NCBI GenBank assembly: GCA_026002995.1
Contig: BPGK01000001.1
Span: 1,798,001 to 1,862,000, forward strand
Direction of reading: 5' to 3'
Length of the DNA: 64,000 nt
Source: Gaiellaceae bacterium
Lineage (GTDB): Bacteria > Actinomycetota > Thermoleophilia > Gaiellales > Gaiellaceae
Within the stretch, counting starts at the first letter, position 1, and each line of letters begins with the position of its first letter. A model generated the notes under the pieces. The model did no database searches and was not told the DNA's origin. It saw only the letters and a program-made list of their open reading frames with translations. A program made the position numbers and the translations under genes. This document shows, in pieces, positions 27,698-37,473 of this stretch.

Positions 27698-27783
27698 CGA
27701 CGCACGAGCGTAGCAGCGCCCGCGGTGCGCGACTTTGGCCGTACGAACCGCCGTCCGCCCGCCTGATTACGGTGGGAGTGGAC

Positions 27784-29031
27784 ATGGTCATCGTCGCGCT
27801 CGTCATCGGTCTCGTCGTTGGCGCCCTCGGCGTCTACGTGCTCGTCCGCCCCGCGCTCGCCGAGCGGCGAGCGCGCACCGACGAGGTGATCGCGCTCCGC
27901 AGCGAGCTCGCGGCCGCTCGGGCCGAGCTCGAGGCGGAGCGACGAGCCGTCGACGAGCGGCTCGAGACTGCCGTCAAGACGCTCTCGATCGAGGCCCTCG
28001 ATGCGAACAGCGCTCGCTTCCTCGAGCTCGCCGAGGCGCGGCTGTCGGGGCACGTGCGTCCGCTCAAGGAGTCCCTCGAGCGCATGGACGAGCACCTGCG
28101 CGGGGTCGAGCGCGTGCGCCAGGAGGCGTACGGCCGGCTCCAGGAGGGCGTCCAGCAGCTCCGCGCCGACCAGGAGCGCCTCCGCGCCGAGACCGGCAAC
28201 CTCGTGACGGCGCTCCGCGCCCCGCACGTGCGCGGGCGCTGGGGCGAGATCCAGCTCCGCCGCGTGATCGAGCTCGCAGGGATGGTCGAGCACTGCGACT
28301 TCGAGGAGCAGCGCTCGACGCGCGACGAGGACGGCAACGTCCTCCGACCCGACGTGATCGTCCACCTGCCGGGCCAAAAGCAGGTCGTGATCGACTCGAA
28401 GGTGCCGCTCAGCGCGTACCTGGACGCGTTCCGCGACGACGCGAGCGACGACGAGCGGCGAGCGAGGCTGGCCGACCATGCGCGGCACGTTCGCGAGCAC
28501 ATCCAGCGGCTCGGGCAGAAGGCGTACTGGCGCCAGCTCCCGGCGGCCCCCGAGTTCGTCGTCATGTTCCTGCCGGACGAGACGTTCCTGCGCGCCGCTC
28601 TCGAGCAGGACGGCTCGCTCGTCGAGCTCGCAGTCGCGAACAACGTCATCCCCGCCTCGCCGACGAACCTCATCGGCCTCCTCCGCGCGATCCACTACGG
28701 CTGGCAGCAGGAGACGATCGCGGAGAGCGCGCGCGAGGTCAACGCGCTCGGGCGCGAGCTGTACAAGCGGCTCGCGACCATGGGCACCCACTTCGCCCGC
28801 CTCGGGAAGTCCCTCGACGGTGCGGTCAAGGCGTACAACGAGTCGGTTGGCTCGCTGGAGCGCCAGGTGCTCCCGCAGGCTCGCCGGTTCGAGCGCCACG
28901 GGATCACCGGAATCGAGCTCCCCGAGCTTCCGCCCGTCGAGCGGCAGACGCGCCAGCTCGCGGCGGCCGAGCTCGTCGAGGACGAGCCGGCCGCGCTCGA
29001 GGCGCTCCCCGCGGGCGCCGACGCGGCGTGA
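27784..29031 (+). CDS. rmuC: DNA recombination protein RmuC
   Basis: Predicted 415-residue protein that limits DNA rearrangements. A single N-terminal membrane helix (about 2-22) precedes a long coiled coil (about 30-130) and the RmuC nuclease-like core with [18 protein letters not shown] (about 156-173), the PD-(D/E)xK-like [19 protein letters not shown] (about 196-214), MFLPDE and [19 protein letters not shown]. The ATG at 27784 follows a ggtgggag-like element. It lies upstream of trxB with about 80 bases between. Confidence 0.92.
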   Translation: MVIVALVIGLVVGALGVYVLVRPALAERRARTDEVIALRSELAAARAELEAERRAVDERLETAVKTLSIEALDANSARFLELAEARLSGHVRPLKESLERMDEHLRGVERVRQEAYGRLQEGVQQLRADQERLRAETGNLVTALRAPHVRGRWGEIQLRRVIELAGMVEHCDFEEQRSTRDEDGNVLRPDVIVHLPGQKQVVIDSKVPLSAYLDAFRDDASDDERRARLADHARHVREHIQRLGQKAYWRQLPAAPEFVVMFLPDETFLRAALEQDGSLVELAVANNVIPASPTNLIGLLRAIHYGWQQETIAESAREVNALGRELYKRLATMGTHFARLGKSLDGAVKAYNESVGSLERQVLPQARRFERHGITGIELPELPPVERQTRQLAAAELVEDEPAALEALPAGADAA

Positions 29032-29114
29032 CGCTGCCGGCAGCCCGCCGCCGGGCCGTTCGCTCGCACGCTGGCAGCCGCGCCCGTCGGGGTACTCTCC
29101 GGGTGGAGCAGCCT

Positions 29115-30080
29115 GTGAGTGACGTCCGGAACGTGATCATCATCGGCGGCGGCCCAGCCGGCTACACGGCGGCGCTCTACACCGCCCGTGCGAACCTCGA
29201 GCCTCTCGTCATCGAGGGGTTCAACTGGGGAGGCCAGCTCATGATCACGAGCGAGGTCGAGAACTACCCGGGCTACCCGGACGGGGCGATGGGCCCGTCG
29301 ATGATGAGCGACTTCCGCCGCCAGGCGGAGCGCTTCGGCACCGAGTTCGTGACCGACGACGTGACGCGGGTCGACTTCTCGGAGCGCCCGTTTCGCATCT
29401 ACGTCGGCGACGCCGAGTACCGTGCCGAGGCGGTCATCGTCGCCACCGGCGCGACCGCGCGGCAGCTCGGCCTCGAGTCGGAGGCGCGCCTGCAAGGGCG
29501 GGGAGTCTCGTACTGCGCAACCTGCGACGGCGCGTTCTTCCGCGACCGCGTCGTCGTCGTCGTCGGAGGCGGCGACTCGGCTATGGAGGAGGCGTCGTTC
29601 CTCACGCGCTTCGCGCGCAAGGTCTACCTCGTGCACCGCCGCGAGGAGTTCCGTGCCTCCCCGATCATGGTCGACCGGGCGCGCGAGAACGAGAAGATCG
29701 AGTTCGTGCTCAATGCGGTCGTCGAGGAGGTGCTCGGAGACGAGTCGAGCGGGATGACCGGCGTCCGCCTGCGCAACACCGTCACCGGGGAGACGCGCGA
29801 GCTCGCGGCCGACGGGCTCTTCGTCGCCATCGGCCACGACCCGGCGACATCCCTCTTCGTCGACTGGCTCGACCACGACGAGGAGGGCTACCTCGTGACC
29901 GAGCCTCGATCCACCCGCACGAACGTCCCGGGTGTGTTCGCCGCCGGCGACGTCCAGGACCGGGTGTACCGGCAGGCGGTCACCGCCGCCGGCTCCGGCT
30001 GCATGGCCGCGCTCGACGCGCAGCGCTGGCTCGAGGAGCAGGAGCACGCGGCCGCGCCGGCCGAGGCACGCGCTTCGTAG
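29115..30080 (+). CDS. trxB: Thioredoxin reductase
   Basis: Predicted 321-residue flavoenzyme passing electrons from NADPH to thioredoxin. FAD-binding [19 protein letters not shown] (about 8-26), redox-active disulfide CATC in [11 protein letters not shown] (about 131-141), NADPH-binding [12 protein letters not shown] (about 149-160) and the second FAD motif [19 protein letters not shown] are all present. GTG 29115 was chosen because ggag lies six bases upstream; another GTG lies at 29103. Confidence 0.95.
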   Translation: MSDVRNVIIIGGGPAGYTAALYTARANLEPLVIEGFNWGGQLMITSEVENYPGYPDGAMGPSMMSDFRRQAERFGTEFVTDDVTRVDFSERPFRIYVGDAEYRAEAVIVATGATARQLGLESEARLQGRGVSYCATCDGAFFRDRVVVVVGGGDSAMEEASFLTRFARKVYLVHRREEFRASPIMVDRARENEKIEFVLNAVVEEVLGDESSGMTGVRLRNTVTGETRELAADGLFVAIGHDPATSLFVDWLDHDEEGYLVTEPRSTRTNVPGVFAAGDVQDRVYRQAVTAAGSGCMAALDAQRWLEEQEHAAAPAEARAS

Positions 30081-30083
30081 CGC

Positions 30084-30758
30084 TCAGCGGAGCCGGCTCG
30101 ACGGGCAGAGGTCCTCGAGGACGCAGTCCTCGCAGCGCGGTCGACGCGCGTGGCACACGCGCCGCCCGTGCCAGATGAGGAGGTGCGAGAAGCGCGCCCA
30201 GTCGGCTCTCGGCACGACGCGCTGGAGATCGCGCTCGATCTTGACGGGGTCGTCGTGACGCGTCAGGCCGAGTCGCTGCGAGAGGCGGCGCACGTGCGTG
30301 TCGACCACGATCCCTTGCGCGTGCCCGAGCTCGGCGGCGACGACGTTCGCCGTCTTGCGGGCGACCCCTGGGAGCCGCACGAGGTCCTCGAGCCGATGCG
30401 GGACCTCACCGCCGAACTCCTCGAGCAGCATCTGCATCGCGCCGCGGATCGCCTTTGCCTTCTGGCGGTAGAAGCCGGTCGCGTAGATGTCGCGCTCGAG
30501 CTCCTCTCGCGGGACGGCGAGGTAGTCCTCCGGCCGGCGGTACTTGCGGAAGAGGGAGGCGGTGACGCGGTTCACGGTCGCGTCCGTCGTCTGGGCGGAG
30601 AGCATCACCGAGACGAGGAGCTCGAGATCGTTCCGGAAGCGCAGCGCGATCCCGGCGTCCGGGTACTCGGCGGCGAGGCGCTCGATGATCGGGCCGATGC
30701 GCTCGCGCCGGCGCCCGAGCCCACGCCGGCGCGCCTCGGAGACGTAGCTACGCGCCAC
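30084..30758 (-). CDS. nth: Endonuclease III (DNA glycosylase/AP lyase)
   Basis: Predicted 224-residue base-excision repair enzyme removing oxidised pyrimidines. The helix-hairpin-helix with catalytic Lys is LPGVARKTANVVAAE (about 118-132), the catalytic Asp is in VVDTHVRRLSQRLGL, and the 4Fe-4S cluster motif C-x6-C-x2-C-x5-C is CHARRPRCEDCVLEDLC near the C-terminus. GTG 30758 is preferred; the longer frame runs into the neighbouring helicase gene and is non-homologous. Convergent with trxB, stops four bases apart. Confidence 0.93.
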   Translation of the reverse strand: MARSYVSEARRRGLGRRRERIGPIIERLAAEYPDAGIALRFRNDLELLVSVMLSAQTTDATVNRVTASLFRKYRRPEDYLAVPREELERDIYATGFYRQKAKAIRGAMQMLLEEFGGEVPHRLEDLVRLPGVARKTANVVAAELGHAQGIVVDTHVRRLSQRLGLTRHDDPVKIERDLQRVVPRADWARFSHLLIWHGRRVCHARRPRCEDCVLEDLCPSSRLR

Positions 30759-30823
30759 TGCCCGGCGCGAGTCGCTCCCGGCGCTCGCAGGAGGTCGCTG
30801 AGGGCTGCCGCATCGGCGCGAGG

Positions 30824-33800
30824 CTACCGGCCGAGCGGCAGGAGTGGCCCCGCACAGACGACGGCGAGCGCGGGGCAGTCCGCGCACGCGAGCTCGCTCG
30901 GCGTCGGCCGGAAGTCCCCGGCCCGGATGCGTGCGATTGCCCGCGAGAGCTCGTCTTCGAGCCGGGGCGCGTCTGCGCCCACGAACGTCCTCGAGACGAC
31001 GTCCTCCGGCCGCTCGAGGAACTGGTACACGACCTCGACCTCGCCGGCGCCGGCGCGGAGGCAGGCGAGCGCGTAGACGAGGCGCTGGAGGCGGTACTCG
31101 CTCTCGACGACCTCGACCGGATCGGCCCCGTCGAGGACGTTCGACTTGTAGTCGACGACGAGGGCCCGATCGCCAGAGCGCCAGAGCACGTCCAGACGGC
31201 CGTGGAAGAGCACGCCGTCGTGCTCGAACACGAACGGGCGCTCGGGGGAGGCTCCGTCGAGCGCGGCGAGCCGTCGGGCGAGCGACGAGTCACAGTACGC
31301 CTCGACCAGCCTCGCGATCCGCTCGAGCTCGTCCTCGGCGACCGCCGGATAGAAGCCGCGGACGAGCGCCTCGAGCTCGGGCCGGGGCGGCGCGGCGGGC
31401 GCGCCGAGCGGGACGAGCTCGAGCAAGCGATGGACGGCGTCGCCGATCTCGTGTCCGGCCAAGCGCGGCCTGGACGCAGCCTCCTCGCCCCCTGGCCGGA
31501 ACCGCAACCCGAGCACCCGCTCGGCGAAGTAGCGGTAGGAGCAGCGCTCGAAGAGCGCGAGCGCACTGTAGGACAGGCGCCGCACGTCGTGCACGGGCGG
31601 CGCCGGCGGCGCCTCGAGCGGCGGGAGCGAGACGCCCGGAGCGACTCGACCTTCCGGGAGATCGGCGAACAGCGCGAGCTGCGTCGTCGAGTCGGCAACC
31701 TCCCGGGAGGCGGGTGGCACGGGCTCGGGCTGCCGGTGTCGGACGACGCGCACGAGGAAACGGGCCTCGCCCCGCTCGAGCTCGACCGGATCGTCGCCGG
31801 CTCGGCCGACCTCGTCCTCCGCCGCCAGCCGCTCGAGCACCCACCCGATCGGCGTCTCGCGATCCGCGGCGCGCGTCGGATCGATCGCCCCGGAGACGAT
31901 GAGCCGATCGATCGCGCGGGTCATCGCGACGTAGTACAGGCGGAGGCGCTCCGCGCGGTCCCGCGCCTGCGCCGCCTCGCGCACGTCCTCGTACCCGAAC
32001 ACGGGCCTCCGATCTCCGCGCGTCGGATGCACGACGCGGAAGCCGAAGCGCCCATCGGAGAGCGCGACGATCTCGTCGCCGCTCTTCGGCCCCCCGGTGT
32101 CGCGGCCCGCGTCCGCGACGACGACGACCTTGAACTCGAGCCCCTTCGCGGCGTGGATGGTCAGGAGCCGTACGGCCTCCGCCCCTTCTTCCTCGGCGAC
32201 CGCCTCCAGCTCCTTCGCGCCGAGGGCGTCCTGCTCGCGGACGAAGCGGACGAACCCGGGCAGATCGCTTCCACGGATCGCCTCGTACTCGCGCGCGAGT
32301 CGCGCGAGCTTCCGGAGGTTCGCGTACCGGCGCGAGCCGTCCCACCGAGCCAGCACGGCGAGGTCGTAGTCGTGCTCGACGAGGACTTGCTCGCAGAGCC
32401 GCTCGAGCCCCGCCCGGCTCGCGAGGCGCACGAGGCGCTCGTAGCGTTGGCGGAACGCGCGCAGGAGCTGCCCGTCCCTCTCGGAGATCCCCTGCGGGAG
32501 CTCTGTGCGCTCGAGCGGGGTGTAGAGCGGCCGACGCGGGGCCGCGCGGCGCAGGAGCACGAGCGCGTCGTTCGAGACGCCGACGAACGGGGAAGCGAGC
32601 ACCGTGACGAGCGCGACGTCGTCGTAGCGGTTGTGGAGGAGCCGGAGGTAGGCGAGCAGATCGGCGACCTGCTGCTGCCCGAAGTAGCCCCGACCGGTCA
32701 CTCGATAGGTCGGAAGCCCCTCCCGGCGGAGAGCCTCTTCGTAGCGCTCCGCGTCCGTCCCCGCTGCGAAGAGAACCGCGATCTCACCCGGGAGCGCCTC
32801 GCCGGACGCGACGAGCTCGGCGACGCGGCTCGCCAGCGCGCGCGCCTCGCCTTCGCGCCAGTCCTCCCCCGCCTCGCGGAAGCTCGCCTTGTCGGTCACG
32901 AGCAGCTCGACGGGGTGGCCGAAGATCGGGTCCGCGAACTCGGCAGAGGCGGTGAGCGGCTGGTACTCGTCGCCGAACGCCTCGCCGAACAGGTGGTTCA
33001 CGGCGGCGAGCACCTGCGGGCGCGAGCGGTAGTTGCGAGTCAGCGTGAGCAGGTTCGGCGCCTGCTCGCGTCGCTCGCGGAAGACCTCGACATCGGCGTG
33101 TCGGAAGCCGTAGATGGACTGGAACTCGTCGCCGACCGTGAACACCTCCGTCACGCCCGGCTCGGCGACGAGGTCGACGATCTCGCACTGGAGACGATTC
33201 GTGTCCTGGAACTCGTCGACCATCACGAGCCGGAAGCGCGCCCGCACCGCCTCGCGCGCCTCGACGTTTCCCCGCAGGAGGTCTCGCGCAGCGAGCTGGA
33301 GATCCTCGAAGTCGACGACCGACTCCGCGCGCTTCGCATCCGCGTAGGCGCGCGCGTACTCCTCGAGGAGCTCCTGAAGGAGCTCACGGTCGTGCGCGGC
33401 GAGCTCTTCGAGCGCGGCCTGCTCGAGCGCCTTGCGCGCTCGCTCGTACGACCCAGCCCGCGCGCCCCGACAGGCGAGCCCGCTCAGGTCCACGAACCGC
33501 TCCGGCGCGCTCCCGCCCGCGACGAGACGTAGCGCCTCACCGGCAGCCTCCCGCTGGTTCGCCGTCGCGTCCGGATCGCCGGCGAGCGCCGCCGCCTCCT
33601 CCCGGTAGCGGGAGACCGCCTCGGCGAGATCCGGCCGCTCGCCGAGCTCGAGCACGAGCTCGCGGCCGGCGGAGCGCAGCGTCTCGTACACGCTCGTCAG
33701 CATCCTCCGCAGTCCGTCGGCGCGATACGTGGCGAGGAGCCGGAGGCGCTCGGGCCGGCCGTCCGCGCAGAACGCCTCGAGCGCGCGCTCGAAGGCCTCG

Positions 33801-34195
33801 CCGCGGAGCACCGCCGCTCCCGCCTCCTCGATCTCGCGGAACCGCGGGTCGAGCCCCACGGCGAACGGGTGGAGGCGCAGGATGCGGCTGCAAAAGCCGT
33901 GGATGGTGGAGATCCACGCGCCGTCCAGCTCGCGGGCGAGGTCTGTGCGCCCCCGCTCCACGAGCGCTGCGCGGATGCGGCTCCGGAGCTCGCCCGCGGC
34001 CTTCCGCGTGTACGTGATGACGAGGATCGAATCGACGTCGAGCCCCCGCTCGCAGACGGCACGGACGTACCGCTCGACGAGCACCGAGGTCTTCCCCGTC
34101 CCGGCGCCAGCGGAGACGAACACGTCGCCGGTCGCCTCGACGGCCGCGAGCTGCTCGTCGTTCAGCAGGGCCGAACGCTCCTCGACCGCGCTCAT
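30824..34195 (-). CDS. UvrD/Rep-type helicase-nuclease (AddA/AdnB-like)
   Basis: Predicted 1123-residue ATP-dependent helicase with a C-terminal nuclease, acting on DNA double-strand ends for recombination. Helicase motifs are VSAGAGTGKTSVLVERYV (Walker A, about 26-43), ITYTRKAAGELRSRI, STIHGFCSR, MVDEFQDTNRLQ (Walker B), TLTRNYRSRPQ and LLTIHAAKGLEFKVV. The C-terminus carries a PD-(D/E)xK nuclease (GHEIGDAVHRLLEL, LVVDYKSN) framed by Cys residues in FERCSYRYF and CADCPALAVVC, consistent with an Fe-S staple. The ATG overlaps the stop of the partner gene (ATGA). Confidence 0.9.
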   Translation of the reverse strand: MSAVEERSALLNDEQLAAVEATGDVFVSAGAGTGKTSVLVERYVRAVCERGLDVDSILVITYTRKAAGELRSRIRAALVERGRTDLARELDGAWISTIHGFCSRILRLHPFAVGLDPRFREIEEAGAAVLRGEAFERALEAFCADGRPERLRLLATYRADGLRRMLTSVYETLRSAGRELVLELGERPDLAEAVSRYREEAAALAGDPDATANQREAAGEALRLVAGGSAPERFVDLSGLACRGARAGSYERARKALEQAALEELAAHDRELLQELLEEYARAYADAKRAESVVDFEDLQLAARDLLRGNVEAREAVRARFRLVMVDEFQDTNRLQCEIVDLVAEPGVTEVFTVGDEFQSIYGFRHADVEVFRERREQAPNLLTLTRNYRSRPQVLAAVNHLFGEAFGDEYQPLTASAEFADPIFGHPVELLVTDKASFREAGEDWREGEARALASRVAELVASGEALPGEIAVLFAAGTDAERYEEALRREGLPTYRVTGRGYFGQQQVADLLAYLRLLHNRYDDVALVTVLASPFVGVSNDALVLLRRAAPRRPLYTPLERTELPQGISERDGQLLRAFRQRYERLVRLASRAGLERLCEQVLVEHDYDLAVLARWDGSRRYANLRKLARLAREYEAIRGSDLPGFVRFVREQDALGAKELEAVAEEEGAEAVRLLTIHAAKGLEFKVVVVADAGRDTGGPKSGDEIVALSDGRFGFRVVHPTRGDRRPVFGYEDVREAAQARDRAERLRLYYVAMTRAIDRLIVSGAIDPTRAADRETPIGWVLERLAAEDEVGRAGDDPVELERGEARFLVRVVRHRQPEPVPPASREVADSTTQLALFADLPEGRVAPGVSLPPLEAPPAPPVHDVRRLSYSALALFERCSYRYFAERVLGLRFRPGGEEAASRPRLAGHEIGDAVHRLLELVPLGAPAAPPRPELEALVRGFYPAVAEDELERIARLVEAYCDSSLARRLAALDGASPERPFVFEHDGVLFHGRLDVLWRSGDRALVVDYKSNVLDGADPVEVVESEYRLQRLVYALACLRAGAGEVEVVYQFLERPEDVVSRTFVGADAPRLEDELSRAIARIRAGDFRPTPSELACADCPALAVVCAGPLLPLGR

Positions 34196-37113
34196 GACCG
34201 TTCCACCCGGCACATCGGCCACAGGTCGCACCAGGCCGGGCACTCGCCACCCTTCGGATCGTGTTGCACGTCTCCGCTGCGAATCCGGAGCGCGTACTCC
34301 GTCGCGCGCTCGCGGGCCGCGTCGACCTGAGCCCAGAACGCGTCCTCGTCGAGGTAGTCCTCCCGCGCGAAGCCCGGGAGGTCCTCGCGCGCGGACTCCC
34401 GCAGCATCCCGCGCGTCGTGCGGCGGCCCGCGAGCGCGCGGTACACGCCGCCCAGCGGCTCGAGACCGATGAGGTCGCGCAGCGCGAGCACGTAGAGCGG
34501 GATCTGGAGCCGGAGCTCGCGCTCGATCTCGCGCGCCGAGTGCGCTCCCTTCCCCGACTTGTAGTCCTGGACGATGCCCCGCGCGCTGAACGGGTCGACG
34601 TCGATGCGGTCGATCTTCCCGGAGAGGTAGAGACCCTCGCCGAGCGGCAAACCGCGCTGCAGCTCGGGCGCGGCGCGCTCGGATCCGAATGCGACCTCGA
34701 ACCTCCTGGGGACGAAGGCCAGCTTCGCCTCGGCCTCGTCGCGGACGAAGCCCTCGAGGTCGACGAGCACCGTCTGACGCAGTTCCGCCGCCTGCACGGG
34801 CGTCAGGTCGAACCGCACCCCCGTCTCGAAGGCGTCGTCAACGCACCGGCGCATCAGCGCGAGCGCGGCATCGACGTTCTCCGGAGTCACTCGGTCAGCG
34901 TGGAGCTCGCGCGGGAGCGCCGCGTAGAAGCGCTGGAGCGCCGTGTGCATCACCGACCCACGCAGCAGCGCATCCGGCTCCGCGTCGATCTTCTTCGGAT
35001 CGATGACGCGCTCGACGAGCCAAGCCGCCGAGCAGTCCGCGAAGCGCTCGAGCTCCGTCGCCGGGAAGGTCGTCCGGATCCCCAAGCCGCCTGCCAGGGC
35101 AGCGGCGGAGAGTCGGGTCTCCCGCGCGAACGCGTCCCGTGCCCGCTCGAACCGTCGAGTCCAGCCGTTCGCAGCCGCGATGGCGCCGGCCTCGGCGAGG
35201 TCGAGGGAGGCGATCCGGGCGAGCGACCGCAGTCGCTCGCGTTCGGAGGGTGCCTCCTCGAGCCGCCAGGTGAGGTCGGCGAGCGAGCGCCGTCGCGTGT
35301 GCCGCGCGACCGAGGCGGGGTCGAAGAGCGCGACGACCTCCTCCCAGAACGGGCTCGGCGCGCGCGGGACTCCGTCCTCCGAGGTCGCCTGCCGGACGAG
35401 GACGAGCTGCGCCGCTGCGCGCGTACAGGCCGTGTAGAAGAGGTAGCGGTCGCGAGCGACGGGGTCGGAGCGCTCGAGCCTGCCTCCGAGGGCGTGTCGC
35501 AGAACGTCGTCGAGGAGCGGTGACGAGCGCTCGCGCCGGGGGAGTCCGCCTTCGTCGAGGCCGAGCAGGAAGACGATGTCGAAGGTGCGCGTTCGCGCGC
35601 GGGCGTAGTCGAGGACGACGACCCGCCCGGGCTCGCCCGCCGCGCTCGGGCGCACGCGCGTACGCTCGAGCGCGGCGACGAGCTCCTCGCGGGAGACGGC
35701 CTCTCCCGCCGCTGCGACTGCGTCCAGCGCGGCGAGCGCCTCGACCACGGCCTGCGCGGCCCGCGCGTCGTCGCGGGCATCGTGCTCGACGGGCGGCGAC
35801 TCGAGCCCCCAGGCGTTGCGTACCATCGTTCGGACGAGGCCGCGGACGGCGTCGGTCGGAGCGTCGAGGGCGCGGAGCTCGACGAGCGCAGGGATCGGCG
35901 CGCCGCGGAGACGCTCCGTCTCCGCCTCGACCCGCGCAGGCTCGGCGATCGCGCGACCCCGCAGTCGCCCTTCGACGTAGTCGACCGATCGTCGCTCGAG
36001 CCCCGAGAACGGCGAGCGAAGGAAGGCGAACAGCTCCGACCGCCCGCCGCCGAGCCACGCGAAGCGGAGGAGTGCGAGGAGGGCGGCCCCGAGCGGCGTC
36101 TCTGCCAGCCGTCGGGGGTGCTCGACCTCGTACGGGATCCCCAGCGGATCGAGCGCAGTCTCGAGGACGGCGCGCCACCGCTCGGGCGCGTCGCAGACGA
36201 TCCCGATGCGCTCGGCCGGAACGCCGCGAAGCAGGGCGTCCCGAACCTCCTTGCCGACGAGCTCCGCTACTCCGCGCAGGCCCGCGCCTTCGAGGAGGAG
36301 CACGGAGCCGTCGAGCTCCGACGAAGCGGGCGGTGTCTCCGCAAAGAGGAAGCGCTCGATCCGGTCGAGCGCGGGCGGAACGGCGCGAGCCGCCGGACGC
36401 TGGAGCTCGACGATGTTCCCACGCGCGAGCTCCGCGAGGTCGGAGACCGTCCGCTCCAATGCCGCGAAGGCCGGGCGTCCCTGCTCGTAGGGGATCGAGA
36501 GCACGACGTCCGTGCGTGCGGAGAGCGCCTCGACGAGCGCCCACTCGACGCCCGTGAGGTCCTCGAAGCCGTACGCGAACACCGGCTCCTCGCCCCAGGC
36601 GTCGATATCCGACGCGAGGCGCTCGACCGCTCGCCGCCGCAGGCTCGCCCGATCGACAAGCCCGAGGCGCTCGAGCTCCGCCTCGAGGGCAGCTCGCAGC
36701 ACGCCGAGGTCGCCGTCTACCCGACCCGGGTCGAGGAGCGCGGCGCCGAGCTCGGAGAGCGTGACATGGAGCGCGTCGACGAAGCCGGGCGCAGCCGCCA
36801 TGAGCGCCAGGCGACCGTCGAGCGAGACGTTCTCGAGCGCACGGCGGAGCGCGAGGAGAGACTGGAGATCCGACGCGACGGGACGGAGCTCGCCGCTCGC
36901 GCGTGCGAGGTGCTCGAAGAGGTCGTCGAAGGTGCCGACACGCCCGGCGAGCAGCGCGCCGCGCCGGCGGAGCAGGTCCCGCTCGACCCGCTCGATGTCA
37001 CGCCGAGTCGGGACGACGAGCCAGGGGTCGCGCTCGAGCGCCTCGACGAAGCGGTCGAGGAGGAACGCCACCTTGCCGGTGTGCGCCGGCCCGAGGACGA
37101 GCGAGAGAGCCAT
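34192..37113 (-). CDS. AddB/AdnA-like nuclease-helicase partner subunit
   Basis: Predicted 973-residue partner of the helicase-nuclease. The N-terminal nucleotide-binding region reads LVLGPAHTGKVAFLLDRFV: a Walker A-like G-x4-G-K in which the final Ser/Thr is Val, so ATP hydrolysis may be weak or absent. The C-terminal PD-(D/E)xK nuclease is intact (GSVMHTALQRFY, GIVQDYKSGKGAHSA) with the Cys set ERFADCSAAW and ECPAWCDLWPMC that would hold an Fe-S cluster. Length is a little short of AddB (about 1150). Coupled to the helicase gene by four-base overlap. The AddB versus AdnA assignment is not settled. Confidence 0.82.
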   Translation of the reverse strand: MALSLVLGPAHTGKVAFLLDRFVEALERDPWLVVPTRRDIERVERDLLRRRGALLAGRVGTFDDLFEHLARASGELRPVASDLQSLLALRRALENVSLDGRLALMAAAPGFVDALHVTLSELGAALLDPGRVDGDLGVLRAALEAELERLGLVDRASLRRRAVERLASDIDAWGEEPVFAYGFEDLTGVEWALVEALSARTDVVLSIPYEQGRPAFAALERTVSDLAELARGNIVELQRPAARAVPPALDRIERFLFAETPPASSELDGSVLLLEGAGLRGVAELVGKEVRDALLRGVPAERIGIVCDAPERWRAVLETALDPLGIPYEVEHPRRLAETPLGAALLALLRFAWLGGGRSELFAFLRSPFSGLERRSVDYVEGRLRGRAIAEPARVEAETERLRGAPIPALVELRALDAPTDAVRGLVRTMVRNAWGLESPPVEHDARDDARAAQAVVEALAALDAVAAAGEAVSREELVAALERTRVRPSAAGEPGRVVVLDYARARTRTFDIVFLLGLDEGGLPRRERSSPLLDDVLRHALGGRLERSDPVARDRYLFYTACTRAAAQLVLVRQATSEDGVPRAPSPFWEEVVALFDPASVARHTRRRSLADLTWRLEEAPSERERLRSLARIASLDLAEAGAIAAANGWTRRFERARDAFARETRLSAAALAGGLGIRTTFPATELERFADCSAAWLVERVIDPKKIDAEPDALLRGSVMHTALQRFYAALPRELHADRVTPENVDAALALMRRCVDDAFETGVRFDLTPVQAAELRQTVLVDLEGFVRDEAEAKLAFVPRRFEVAFGSERAAPELQRGLPLGEGLYLSGKIDRIDVDPFSARGIVQDYKSGKGAHSAREIERELRLQIPLYVLALRDLIGLEPLGGVYRALAGRRTTRGMLRESAREDLPGFAREDYLDEDAFWAQVDAARERATEYALRIRSGDVQHDPKGGECPAWCDLWPMCRVERS

Positions 37114-37158
37114 CGGCCCATCGTAGTCCCGGCCTCGGGCGGGAGATCGTACGGCGGG

Positions 37159-37356
37159 CTACGTCGCGGCCGCCTTCGGCCTGCGCCCGCGACGCGCGAC
37201 GGTCGCGCCGGGCATGCTCGCGGCGCAGTCGTCGCACAAATCGGCCTGCTTGGAGGCACGGCGCGCGTCGACGAATGTCACCCGCATTGTCGCGCCTTTC
37301 CCTTCCGCGACCTCGGTGCCGCAGTTGTCGCAGACGAGGATTGTCTTTTTCGCCAT
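37159..37356 (-). CDS. Small zinc-ribbon protein with AT-hook-like tail
   Basis: Predicted 65-residue protein with two CxxC knuckles, VCDNCGTEV (about 8-16) and LCDDCAASM (about 40-48), which should bind one zinc. The basic C-terminus RRGRRPKAAA resembles an AT-hook and could bind DNA. A good ribosome binding site (gaggag) precedes the ATG. It is divergent from the isocitrate-dehydrogenase-like gene across about 117 bases. The function is unknown; a small regulator or nucleoid-associated factor is a reasonable guess. Confidence 0.7.
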   Translation of the reverse strand: MAKKTILVCDNCGTEVAEGKGATMRVTFVDARRASKQADLCDDCAASMPGATVARRGRRPKAAAT

Positions 37357-37377
37357 GTTTCACTCCTCTCGATCGAA

Positions 37378-37388
37378 TCGGATTCCGA
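37378..37388. promoter_or_regulatory. Small palindrome in a divergent promoter region
   Basis: TCGGA-T-TCCGA, perfect 5-bp arms, lies between the divergent zinc-ribbon gene and the isocitrate-dehydrogenase-like gene in a stretch more AT-rich than its surroundings. It could bind a regulator. Evidence is symmetry and position only. Confidence 0.3.
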
Positions 37389-37473
37389 GACGAATGCCGG
37401 CGGAAGTGTACGAGAAAAGTCGGATGCAAACCGGAACAAGAAATCGATTCTTCTTCGCAGTAGGATCCCGCCC

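Noticed and set aside
25570-28899. A 1109-codon minus-strand frame spanning several genes
   Set aside because: It runs through the tRNA-Leu gene and across DUF3105 and rmuC in the wrong frame or strand. Only its last 428 codons are the real dehydrogenase gene.
30759-30887. N-terminal extension of endonuclease III
   Set aside because: The extra residues overlap the 3' end of the helicase gene and are Arg/Ala-rich without similarity to Nth; a GTG inside gives a normal-length enzyme.
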